Of a DNA stretch of 25,145 nucleotides, positions 7,921 to 15,310 are shown one piece after another; the stretch's first letter is position 1, and the number at the start of each line of letters is the position of its first letter. The stretch comes from Candidatus Izemoplasma sp. (GTDB lineage Bacteria; Bacillota_I; Bacilli_A; Izemoplasmatales; Izemoplasmataceae), in assembly GCA_007116205.1 (NCBI GenBank), contig SKIY01000082.1:1-25145 (forward strand), in the 5' to 3' direction. Position numbers and translations under genes: made by a program. The notes under the pieces are model-generated. The model saw nothing but the letters and a program-made list of their open reading frames with translations, did no database searches and was not told the origin of the DNA.

Positions 7921-8793
7921 TTAGCGAATTTCATTATCTTTTGGATAATTTTCAGGTGGTTCGAGTAAACGATCTGGGTTTTCAATGTACTTCATCAACT
8001 GTTTAATCACCCGTGCAAAATAGTACCCATCACAGATGCGTTCATCAACCGTAATTTTAATATCCATTTGTTTTACTTTACTAACCGTAGCATCACCGTT
8101 TAAAACTACATTGCGACGCTTCGTTCCAAACGCAGCAAAAAAGCTTGTTGTTCCGAAATCATAAATATGATGATAAATGGGCTGAATCCCAATACTACCA
8201 AGGTCAGTCACAAAAGCACTCGTATGAAATGGTGACGCTTTTACAATAAATTTTGGCAACAATCGGTGATTATCTAAAAAATTTACTAAGCCAACCGTAA
8301 ACCGAAACAAAAATCCTGGTAAAATATTTAAAAACCTTGCGGCTTTATCAGCACGGTTTTTCTCTTCCGCTATCTTGTTTTTCACAATCGCATCATTGAC
8401 TTTATTTACGACATCAATCAATGTTTCTTTAGGATCGAAATCAAGCTTTAAGACGGTTTCAGGGGCATCGAGTTCCATCGCCTTTTTTATCGCAAAACTA
8501 TAAGAGATGGTTTTACGCGCATACACTTTTCTCCCCTTAACAAAACGGTTTGCTTTAGGGTAATCAACCATAGTTCTCAACATTGCTGCCAAGACAACGT
8601 GTAAGAAAATAATACGGTGTCCTTTCTTTCGTAAATCCTTAATAACTTGATCACTGTGATTTAATGTTACAGTATCCGTAAAAAATACCTGCGCGTCGTA
8701 ACGCTTAGGCATAATATAAGGAATCGCACGCAAGATTGGATCTTTATGTTTTATGCGATAACCATCATTTCGGTCTTTGAATAATCGTCCCAC
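7921..8793 (-). CDS. Stand-alone 2-oxoacid dehydrogenase E2 / CAT-fold acyltransferase-like protein
   Basis: A 290-residue protein matching only the catalytic domain of E2 acyltransferases (chloramphenicol acetyltransferase fold). There is no lipoyl or subunit-binding domain, and no E1 or E3 genes are nearby. The C-terminal motif that is normally DHRxxDG reads DERICDG (250-256). Asp255 and Gly256 of the HxxxDG active site are kept, but the catalytic His is replaced by Glu251. LHVVLAAML (64-72), a block resembling the TSAF motif (191-194) and a GTTSFF block support the fold. It starts at GTG (8791-8793), with GGAGGG six bases upstream. It lies between two exporter operons with its own -10 box. 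The protein may not catalyse the classical acyl transfer. The substrate is unknown. Confidence 0.7.
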   Translation of the reverse strand: MGRLFKDRNDGYRIKHKDPILRAIPYIMPKRYDAQVFFTDTVTLNHSDQVIKDLRKKGHRIIFLHVVLAAMLRTMVDYPKANRFVKGRKVYARKTISYSFAIKKAMELDAPETVLKLDFDPKETLIDVVNKVNDAIVKNKIAEEKNRADKAARFLNILPGFLFRFTVGLVNFLDNHRLLPKFIVKASPFHTSAFVTDLGSIGIQPIYHHIYDFGTTSFFAAFGTKRRNVVLNGDATVSKVKQMDIKITVDERICDGYYFARVIKQLMKYIENPDRLLEPPENYPKDNEIR

Positions 8794-8818
8794 GATAATC
8801 CCTCCAAATCTAACTACT

Positions 8819-8824
8819 ATTATA
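8819..8824 (-). promoter_or_regulatory. -10 box of the E2-like gene
   Basis: Consensus TATAAT on the minus strand (within GTGTATAATAG), about 25 bases before the GTG start. The -35 position falls near the preceding terminator and is not recognisable. Confidence 0.4.
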
Positions 8825-8835
8825 CACTATAGTCA

Positions 8836-8865
8836 TAAAAAACCCACACCAATTATTGATGTGGG
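8836..8865 (-). terminator. Intrinsic terminator of tetR-exporter pair 2 operon
   Basis: CCCACA (8843-8848) pairs with TGTGGG (8860-8865). On the minus strand the hairpin is followed by TTTTTTATG. It lies directly after the stop of the exporter gene that ends at 8874. Confidence 0.8.
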
Positions 8866-8873
8866 AGAAAAAA

Positions 8874-10751
8874 TTATGCTTCAAACTGTGCTTGATACAG
8901 TTTGTGATAAAATCCTCTGGCTTTTAATAACGACGCATGCGTCCCTTGTTCAATGAGTTGTCCGTTATGGATAACCAAAATTTTTGTCGCTTTTTGAATC
9001 GTTTGTAGACGATGCGCAATGACAATACTTGTACGGTTTTCCATTAAGGTTTCCATACTTTCTTGGATTTTTGCTTCCGTGCGCGTATCAACATTTGAGG
9101 TGGCTTCATCCAATATTAATAAACTTGGATTTGATAATACCGTCCGAGCAATACTTATTAGCTGACGTTCTCCTTGTGAAAAGTTCTCGCCGCCTTCTTG
9201 AACGGTCGAGTCATAGCCATTTGGTAATTTTTCAATAAAGTCATGTGCATTTGCTTGTTTAGAAGCTTCAATAACGGCTTCTTTAGGGGCATTAAAATCA
9301 CCGTAATGGATATTATCAAAGACTGTTCCTTTAAATAGTTTCGTATCTTGTAAAACAATACCTATGCGTTTTCTTAAGGCATCTTTATCTAAATCACGGA
9401 TATCAACACCGTCAAGTTTAATCGCACCGGCATCAATATCATAAAACCGATTAATTAATTTAATCGTTGTTGTTTTCCCACCGCCTGTTGGTCCAACAAT
9501 CGCAATAACTTCGCCCTGTTTTGCATCAAAACTAATGTCTCTTAAAACGGGGACACCCGCTTCATAAGCAAATTCAACATTTTCAAAAGTAATATGTCCT
9601 TCAAACGCATCAACATTTTTTTCACTATCACCAGCGTATTCACTTGGGGTATCAATCATTTCAAAGACTCGCTCAGCCCCGGCAATCCCTTGCATTAAAG
9701 CATTAAACATTTGGCTTAAGTTTGAAATAGGCATAATAAATTGTCTTGAATAAATACTAACCCCATTGATTTGTCCAATCGTAACACTTAACCAAGCCGG
9801 TGCGAATAAAAACATAATCGCGCCAACCGCAATAACCGTTAAGTAGATTAAATTATTCATAAAGTGAATAAAAGGCCACAAGATACCAGCATAAACTTGT
9901 GCTTTAAAACCCGCCTTACGCAATTTGTCGTTTTCGACACGAAATTCTTCTGTAAAAGCAGGCTCTTGATTGTATAGTTTTACCGTTTTTAACCCACTAA
10001 TATTTTCTTCAATAATTCCATTTAAACTCGCTAAATGGATTTGCTGCTCTTTAAAGCCTTTACGTGTACGTTTCGATATAAAAATCGTAAACAAAATCAT
10101 CATTGGTACAAATAATACTACAACAATAGACAAACTCCAACTTAAAATAAACATATAAACCAATGAACCGATTAACACAACCGAACTATTAATAACTTCT
10201 AATATTGTTTGACCCAATGAGGCATTAATCAGTTCTACATCATTTGAAAGCCGTGAAACAATATCACCTGATCCTTTATCATCATAATAAGAAATCGGCG
10301 CTTTCATTAAACTATCAAAAGCATCTTTACGTATTTTTTTAATAATACGTTGAGAAATACGCACCATAATAAACCGCGATAAAAAGCGAATAAAACTATT
10401 GATGAGTGCAATAATTAAAATAATGATAACGACGCGAACAATTTCACCATAAAGGCCCGGTAAAATATAATCATCAATTGCGTTAGAGAATAAATAAGGT
10501 ATCGCTAGGTTTGCGGAAGTTGCGATAATAACAAATAATGCAGTTATAGCAATCCAAAACTTATAAACACCCATATACCCTAATAACCGTTTCACTGTCT
10601 CACGAATCTTTTTCGGTTTTTCAAAATGCATACCGGCTCCGCGTCTTCTACCGCCACCAGAAATAGCGGCTTTTTGCGGATCTTTATCATACAGTTCTAG
10701 CCCTGCTTTTTCCTTTAAGGCTTGCTTGTTTAACAGTTTAAACTTAGCCAT
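8874..10751 (-). CDS. ABC exporter pair 2, catalytic half-transporter
   Basis: A 625-residue half-transporter with an extra cytoplasmic N-terminus of about 55 residues, rich in Gly/Arg (SGGGRRRGAGMHFEKPKK), as seen in LmrD/BmrD-like subunits. Six transmembrane helices at about 60-345 are followed by the NBD. Walker A is GPTGGGKT (420-427). The signature is FSQGE (524-528), an altered form. Walker B is LILDE with catalytic E549, and H580 is the switch His. I chose the ATG at 10749-10751 because it gives an 8-base overlap with the preceding gene (ATGGCTAA) and sits eight bases after AGGTGG; upstream GTG codons would extend it by four residues. It is predicted to pair with the half-transporter encoded just upstream, under control of the TetR at the head of the operon. 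The substrate is unknown. Confidence 0.9.
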   Translation of the reverse strand: MAKFKLLNKQALKEKAGLELYDKDPQKAAISGGGRRRGAGMHFEKPKKIRETVKRLLGYMGVYKFWIAITALFVIIATSANLAIPYLFSNAIDDYILPGLYGEIVRVVIIILIIALINSFIRFLSRFIMVRISQRIIKKIRKDAFDSLMKAPISYYDDKGSGDIVSRLSNDVELINASLGQTILEVINSSVVLIGSLVYMFILSWSLSIVVVLFVPMMILFTIFISKRTRKGFKEQQIHLASLNGIIEENISGLKTVKLYNQEPAFTEEFRVENDKLRKAGFKAQVYAGILWPFIHFMNNLIYLTVIAVGAIMFLFAPAWLSVTIGQINGVSIYSRQFIMPISNLSQMFNALMQGIAGAERVFEMIDTPSEYAGDSEKNVDAFEGHITFENVEFAYEAGVPVLRDISFDAKQGEVIAIVGPTGGGKTTTIKLINRFYDIDAGAIKLDGVDIRDLDKDALRKRIGIVLQDTKLFKGTVFDNIHYGDFNAPKEAVIEASKQANAHDFIEKLPNGYDSTVQEGGENFSQGERQLISIARTVLSNPSLLILDEATSNVDTRTEAKIQESMETLMENRTSIVIAHRLQTIQKATKILVIHNGQLIEQGTHASLLKARGFYHKLYQAQFEA

Positions 10752-12510
10752 TTTGTCCACCACCTATGTCAAGTTGACTTTTCGCAATCTCTTGGTAAAC
10801 CGTACTTTCTTTCATCAAGACTTCATGACTACCAAACCCATCAACTTCACCGTGATTATTTAGTACTAGTATTTTATCCATTCGCCTTACCGAAGCCACT
10901 TTTTGTGAAATCATTAATAACGTTGGTCGGTAATCGAGCTTATCGATCGCAAGGAGTATTTTTCTTTCACTTGCAAGGTCAACGGCACTCGTTGCATCAT
11001 CTAAAATTAGTATTTTAGGCTGACGAATTAAAGCCCGCGCAATCGATACACGTTGTTTTTGTCCGCCACTTAAATTCGTGCCTTTTGATTTTACTAAGTA
11101 ATTAAAATACGCGTCTTGTTCCTTCGCAAAATCATAAATCAAAGCATCTTTCGCTGAGACTTCTAACGCTTCAAGCGAAGCCTTTTCGTTGCCCTGTAAA
11201 ATATTGGTTCCTAATGACCCACTAAACAAAGTCGCTTGTTGGGTTACAAAACCAATTTGTTGGCGCAGTGTGGGAATATCTAATCGCGTTAAAGACTCCC
11301 CATCAAGATATATTTTTCCATGTTGGGGGTCATATAGTCTCGGAATTAGTGAAACTAGTGAACTTTTCCCACTTCCTGTAGACCCAATAATCCCAACTTT
11401 TTCACCAGGATTAATCGTCAGGTTTATGTTTTTAATAACCTTATTCCCTTGCTCCCCATATCCAAACGAAACCCCATCAAAGGTAATTGCACCTTTAAGC
11501 TTAATTTTTTTCCCATCAACAGGATTTTCTAAATCAATTTTAGCATTAAATATCTCATTGATCCGCGCAGCAGATACATCCGCTCTAGAAACAAAAATCA
11601 TCATCATCGCAAACATCATTAATCCTACCAATATTTGCTGACTATACTGATTAAAAGCCATCAACAATCCAACACGTGGTCGACCATCAATAAAGAAAGC
11701 TTCTGTTCCTAACTCAAAATAGTGTGCACCAAATAACAAAATTAACGCCACACCTAAGTTGAAAATTAAGAAAATAACCGGTTCTGCAAACGCCAACACA
11801 CTTTCAGCACTGGTATTTACTTTACGGTAGTTTTCATTCATTGTTTCAAACCGTTCAACTTCATGGGGTTGAGAAACAAAAGACTTAATTACTTGTGGGG
11901 CATTCGCGTTTTCTAATACGGTGTTATTTAAATCATCTAAAGCAGTTTGAACCCGCTTAAACCGTGGATACGCAAAGATCATAATAATTATAACCGTAAC
12001 AATTAAAAGCGGCATCGTCACAAAAAACACTTGTGAAAGTTGAATGCTCGTTGTTAATGCAAGGACTAACCCAATCACAATCATCATCGGTGCGCGTATA
12101 ATCATTCGCAACATCATCGTAAAAAACATCTGAACACGTACAATATCATTGGTCGCATTCGTGATTAAGCGACTCACTTTAAAATCATCAATATTTTTAA
12201 AAGATAACGTTTGAATCTTATTAAACAAATCTAACCGCAACTCAGCACTCGCGTGCTGTGATATATATTGCGACGTCCAAATATTTAAAAAGCCAGCGCC
12301 AATCCCTAAAAACGCCAATACTAACATCGCTAAACTTAAAACAACCACCATAGTAATATTTCTTGTAGCTAAAGCATCATCAATAATATATTGCATAATA
12401 AATGGAATAACAAAAGCTACCGCAACTTGAATAATCATCGCAAAAACAGCCCAAAACATCTGTTTTTTATACGGCAGTGCATACTTGAATAGTTTAAATA
12501 TGTTTGTCAT
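10744..12510 (-). CDS. ABC exporter pair 2, degenerate-site half-transporter
   Basis: A 588-residue half-transporter with six transmembrane helices at about 18-305. In the NBD, Walker A is GSTGSGKS (376-383) and the signature is LSGGQ (480-484). Walker B is LILDD, with Asp505 in place of the catalytic Glu. The switch-loop His is also lost: ISQKVAS puts Gln536 where IAHR is usual. Losing both residues marks a strongly degenerate ATP site, as in TM287-like subunits. The start overlaps the tetR stop by 17 bases and the end overlaps the partner gene by 8 bases, so all three are translationally coupled. The ATG is preceded by AAAGGAG at 10 bases. Confidence 0.9.
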   Translation of the reverse strand: MTNIFKLFKYALPYKKQMFWAVFAMIIQVAVAFVIPFIMQYIIDDALATRNITMVVVLSLAMLVLAFLGIGAGFLNIWTSQYISQHASAELRLDLFNKIQTLSFKNIDDFKVSRLITNATNDIVRVQMFFTMMLRMIIRAPMMIVIGLVLALTTSIQLSQVFFVTMPLLIVTVIIIMIFAYPRFKRVQTALDDLNNTVLENANAPQVIKSFVSQPHEVERFETMNENYRKVNTSAESVLAFAEPVIFLIFNLGVALILLFGAHYFELGTEAFFIDGRPRVGLLMAFNQYSQQILVGLMMFAMMMIFVSRADVSAARINEIFNAKIDLENPVDGKKIKLKGAITFDGVSFGYGEQGNKVIKNINLTINPGEKVGIIGSTGSGKSSLVSLIPRLYDPQHGKIYLDGESLTRLDIPTLRQQIGFVTQQATLFSGSLGTNILQGNEKASLEALEVSAKDALIYDFAKEQDAYFNYLVKSKGTNLSGGQKQRVSIARALIRQPKILILDDATSAVDLASERKILLAIDKLDYRPTLLMISQKVASVRRMDKILVLNNHGEVDGFGSHEVLMKESTVYQEIAKSQLDIGGGQNG

Positions 12511-13120
12511 GTTTGCAAGTCTCCTTTATTCCTGCTTCAAAGGTATCAATCATCCAAAGATACTCACTGCGAGCATCCTCAAATTCCGTACGTTGATTAA
12601 TCACCTTATGAATCAACTGAATTTTTAAATGGGCTAAATAATAATATAAATTCATAATACGCTGCGTCTTTAATCCCGTTAACATACTTGTATCTAACGT
12701 GGCAATAAACCGTTTATAAAACGTCTCTTTCCGCTTGCGATAATTATCGTAATCAATCGTAAACAACTGGTTATGTGAAAAAAACTTACTAATAACTTTC
12801 TGATGTTGTGATTCCTTAAAAAAAACATAATCTTTATCAAAAGCAAGCCTTAAATATGCAAAAAAAGCAATGTTTTTTCCTTGGACACGCTCCATAATTT
12901 CAGTTTCAAAAGCATGCATTGAAAGATCCGCTAAATGCGTAAAAACATCTTCTAAGTCTTTAAAGTATTGATAAAAACTCCCGCGCGGAATCCCTGCCTC
13001 ACTAACAATATCAGACACAGATATTTTGGTTGGCAATTTTTCTAAAAAGACTTTTTTGATTGCGGCCATGATGTGTGCTCTTTTAACAGCTGATAAATTA
13101 AAAAAAGTTTGTTTTGGCAA
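12494..13120 (-). CDS. TetR/AcrR-family repressor, likely regulator of exporter pair 2
   Basis: A 208-residue TetR-family protein. The N-terminal HTH (about 12-58) contains ISVSDIVSEAGIPRGSFYQYF, the typical TetR recognition-helix pattern. The remaining helical C-terminus is a variable ligand-binding domain. The start appears to be TTG (13118-13120), preceded by GGGGTGG; no ATG gives a complete first helix. A perfect TGACA-N3-TGTCA operator lies 15 bases upstream of the start. The gene is first in the operon and overlaps the following exporter gene, so it most likely represses itself and exporter pair 2 and is released by an exported compound. The ligand cannot be predicted. Confidence 0.85.
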   Translation of the reverse strand: MPKQTFFNLSAVKRAHIMAAIKKVFLEKLPTKISVSDIVSEAGIPRGSFYQYFKDLEDVFTHLADLSMHAFETEIMERVQGKNIAFFAYLRLAFDKDYVFFKESQHQKVISKFFSHNQLFTIDYDNYRKRKETFYKRFIATLDTSMLTGLKTQRIMNLYYYLAHLKIQLIHKVINQRTEFEDARSEYLWMIDTFEAGIKETCKHDKHI

Positions 13121-13134
13121 AATACCACCCCATA

Positions 13135-13147
13135 TGACAAAGTGTCA
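13135..13147. promoter_or_regulatory. TetR-type operator
   Basis: TGACA-AAG-TGTCA is a perfect 5-bp inverted repeat with a 3-base spacer. It lies between the tetR start and the upstream terminator, where the promoter must be. The form matches many TetR-family operators. Core promoter boxes around it are poor. Confidence 0.6.
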
Positions 13148-13157
13148 CTTAATCGTC

Positions 13158-13186
13158 TAAAAAGAAAACCTACAAAAGTAGGTTTT
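13158..13186 (-). terminator. Intrinsic terminator of the DUF2188 gene
   Basis: AAAACCTAC (13165-13173) pairs with GTAGGTTTT (13178-13186) over a 4-base loop. On the minus strand the hairpin is followed by CTTTTT. It overlaps the stop codon of the DUF2188 gene and isolates it from tetR. Confidence 0.8.
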
Positions 13187-13650
13187 TACTTTCTTAATGT
13201 TCCATCAGCACGATATAAATCGTACGTTAAATTATTATCTTTAGCAAAGTCAATCGCTTCTTTTTGCGTTGGGAAAACACGATGTGCGCGATCAGCGCCA
13301 TCCGCAATGATTTGCCATCCTTTATCGTGCTTTTTAATCGCATATTTTGTATCTTCTTTTTGCGCTTTTGCTGCGTCTTTTTTCTCTTTAACTTCTATTT
13401 CTTTTTCAATACGCTCATCAACCTCTGGTTCTGCTTCAAGGTCAGTTCTCGGTGCCGGTTGAGGCGGTGTTTGTTCCGCATCGTGCGCAACGCTCATTTC
13501 TTTTAATTCTTTTTCTACGTCGTCGAGTGTGATGTTACTAGCCTCTTGTTCATCAATCTTGTTTGTAGTTGCTTTTTCTTCAGTTAACTTCTCTTCTCTT
13601 TTTTCTTCATTCGTCTTCTTTTTACCAAACAATTTTGCAAAGATATTCAT
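13186..13650 (-). CDS. DUF2188-domain protein with a charged N-terminal linker
   Basis: A 154-residue cytoplasmic protein. Residues 1-11 (MNIFAKLFGKK) form a short amphipathic segment like that found at the N-terminus of some membrane-associated proteins. Residues 12-100 are very rich in Glu and Lys with a Pro-rich patch (PPQPAP), probably disordered or coiled. The C-terminus (about 103-154) matches DUF2188: YAIKKHDKGWQIIADGADRAHR, then FPTQKEAIDFAK, then a final DGTLRK. DUF2188 is a small domain of unknown function found widely in bacteria. Isolated DUF2188 proteins are usually shorter, so the long acidic/basic arm is notable. It is monocistronic, with its own terminator. I cannot assign a function. 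Confidence 0.75.
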   Translation of the reverse strand: MNIFAKLFGKKKTNEEKREEKLTEEKATTNKIDEQEASNITLDDVEKELKEMSVAHDAEQTPPQPAPRTDLEAEPEVDERIEKEIEVKEKKDAAKAQKEDTKYAIKKHDKGWQIIADGADRAHRVFPTQKEAIDFAKDNNLTYDLYRADGTLRK

Positions 13651-13725
13651 ATATTACACCCTCTTATATTTTTATAGTAAAACCTTCAAAATCAAAAATA
13701 TAATAACATATATTGCGACGATTAT

Positions 13726-13748
13726 CAATTTAAAGCGCTTTTAAATTG
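13726..13748. repeat. Hairpin between the EAL gene and the DUF2188 gene
   Basis: CAATTTAAA (13726-13734) and TTTAAATTG (13740-13748) form a 9-bp inverted repeat with a 5-base loop (GCGCT). There is no following T run on the minus strand, so it is a poor terminator. It may be a weak 3' end, an RNA-stabilising hairpin or an operator for the DUF2188 gene. Confidence 0.35.
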
Positions 13749-13760
13749 CATGAATCCACG

Positions 13761-15206
13761 TTATTTTCTAATAGTTTTTATACAAACATTTTCAGAAAGT
13801 GATTTATGAAAATAGTATCCTTGATAATATTTAACATTCATATCTTTAATAAAATTCAAATCATCTTCAGTTTCAACACCTTCGACAATAACTTCTAAAC
13901 CAAAGGTTTCAGAAAGATTTATGATTGCTTTCACAATCTTTTGGTTGGCTTTGTTTTTTGTTATATCGGTAATAAAACTGCGATCAATTTTGATTTTGTC
14001 TAACTGATTTTGTGATAGTCTAATCATCGAAGAGTAGCCACTACCAAAATCATCAATAGCAACTTGGAACCCGTGTGCTTGCAATGTTTTTATAAAGTTC
14101 GCTTCTTTAGAAAAGTCTTCAGGTGAATAGGTTTCAGTAAATTCCACTGTAATCTTAGAGGGCTCAATCTCGTAAAGTTCTGCTTGTTCCACTATATAAT
14201 CAATAAACGCTTTATTTTTAATTTCAGTGGTACTAATATTTACAGACATAAACTCAAGCGGACAATCAGCACTATCGAAACGTTTAAAAGCTTTGAACGA
14301 CTCATTAACGACATAGCGATCTATTTCTTCAATCAAATGATATTTTTCAGCATAGGCAATAATTTCTTGCGGATAATACACTCTGTCCTTATGTTGAATG
14401 CGAATAAGCGACTCTAGCCCAACGATTTTCATCGTATTGCGTTCAATAATCGGTTGATACTCTAAAAAGAACTGCTTATCTTTTAAAGCATCTTTTATTA
14501 ATCTGTACATCGAAAAAGCATCATGATTCTTACGTTTAATCGTACTCGAGTAATATACGATTTGATCTTTTCCTAACATTTTCGCTTCTTGTAAGGCCAG
14601 TTCACTTCTCAGTAAACAATCATTAAAACGGGGATTTTTCGCGTTGATCACATAACGACCAATCGATGTTGTTAACTTGATTGTATGAACACCAGCTTGA
14701 TACGGTTCTTTTAAGGCCCCTAAAAGATTGTTAGAAAAATTATGATCGATATCAGCTTTACTTGGATATAACAGAATAAAGTGATCAGAATGCATGCGGT
14801 ACACTGTGCCATAGGGCTCTACGATTGTTTTTAGTCTGCTAGCGACCTCATGTAATAGATTATTTGCTAACGTATGTCCTAACAAATCGTTATAGTTTTT
14901 AAAGTTATCAATGTTTAAATAATACATCGATACATCTTGATCAAAAGCAATCAAAATATTATTAAAATGTTCGCGTAAGTAATTAACGTTTTTTATTTCA
15001 GTTAACGCATCATCGTACAATAAGTTTCGGTAAAATTTAAGCGCTTTTTTGCGGTTGAATAAAACCACAAAAAAACCAAACAAAAATAGCGCGGTTACTG
15101 CAGCTAGTAAGCCGAGCCAAAAAGCAAAAGAAATGTCTTGCAACGTGGAAAAGACATTACCAATTGTGCTTAGGGTCCATCTAGTCTCAAAAAGTATTGC
15201 CATCAT
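13761..15206 (-). CDS. Membrane-anchored c-di-GMP phosphodiesterase (EAL) with degenerate GGDEF domain
   Basis: A 481-residue protein: one transmembrane helix (about 28-50), a GGDEF domain (about 58-220) and an EAL domain (about 232-475). The GGDEF signature reads HSDHF (139-143), so diguanylate cyclase activity is almost certainly lost; it may bind GTP or act as a scaffold. The EAL motif reads ESL (E265). Expected metal and catalytic residues are in place: N323 in SVNIS, E355 in VEFTE, the DDFGSG loop (D385, D386), K406, E442 in VEGVE and Q462 in YQGYYF. Likely role: c-di-GMP hydrolysis at the membrane. Either of two adjacent ATGs (15206 or 15203) may be the start, both close to AGGAG. A 21-bp palindrome lies in its promoter. 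No diguanylate cyclase is present in the window. Confidence 0.87.
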   Translation of the reverse strand: MMAILFETRWTLSTIGNVFSTLQDISFAFWLGLLAAVTALFLFGFFVVLFNRKKALKFYRNLLYDDALTEIKNVNYLREHFNNILIAFDQDVSMYYLNIDNFKNYNDLLGHTLANNLLHEVASRLKTIVEPYGTVYRMHSDHFILLYPSKADIDHNFSNNLLGALKEPYQAGVHTIKLTTSIGRYVINAKNPRFNDCLLRSELALQEAKMLGKDQIVYYSSTIKRKNHDAFSMYRLIKDALKDKQFFLEYQPIIERNTMKIVGLESLIRIQHKDRVYYPQEIIAYAEKYHLIEEIDRYVVNESFKAFKRFDSADCPLEFMSVNISTTEIKNKAFIDYIVEQAELYEIEPSKITVEFTETYSPEDFSKEANFIKTLQAHGFQVAIDDFGSGYSSMIRLSQNQLDKIKIDRSFITDITKNKANQKIVKAIINLSETFGLEVIVEGVETEDDLNFIKDMNVKYYQGYYFHKSLSENVCIKTIRK

Positions 15207-15235
15207 GTCACTCCTATAAATATCTACTTTCTTAT

Positions 15236-15263
15236 ATTATATAGCATTGCTATATAAAGTAAA
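15236..15263 (-). promoter_or_regulatory. Promoter of the GGDEF/EAL gene with an embedded 21-bp palindrome
   Basis: On the minus strand TTTACT (15258-15263) is separated by 16 bases from the consensus TATAAT (15236-15241). The inverted repeat TTATATAGCA-N-TGCTATATAA (15237-15257) fills the spacer and part of the -10 box, an excellent place for a repressor operator. No regulator gene is adjacent, so the binding protein is unknown. Confidence 0.55.
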
Positions 15264-15285
15264 GTTAAAATCGCTATAATTATAG

Positions 15286-15310
15286 AAAAAAAGCACTTCT
15301 TTCGAAGTGC
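15286..15310 (-). terminator. Intrinsic terminator after the aldo/keto reductase gene
   Basis: GCACTTC (15293-15299) pairs with GAAGTGC (15304-15310). On the minus strand the hairpin is followed by seven T residues. It overlaps the reductase stop codon. Confidence 0.85.

Noticed and set aside
11189..11641. 150-codon plus-strand ORF inside exporter pair 2
   Set aside because: It lies antisense to a well-supported ABC transporter gene, has no ribosome-binding site and shows no recognisable family pattern.
13109..13506. Overlapping plus-strand ORFs opposite the DUF2188 gene
   Set aside because: Their Phe/Ser-rich composition mirrors the Glu/Lys-rich DUF2188 protein on the other strand, so they are shadows.
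13726..13748. Hairpin as terminator of the EAL gene
   Set aside because: There is no T run after the hairpin on the transcribed strand, so it is listed only as an inverted repeat.
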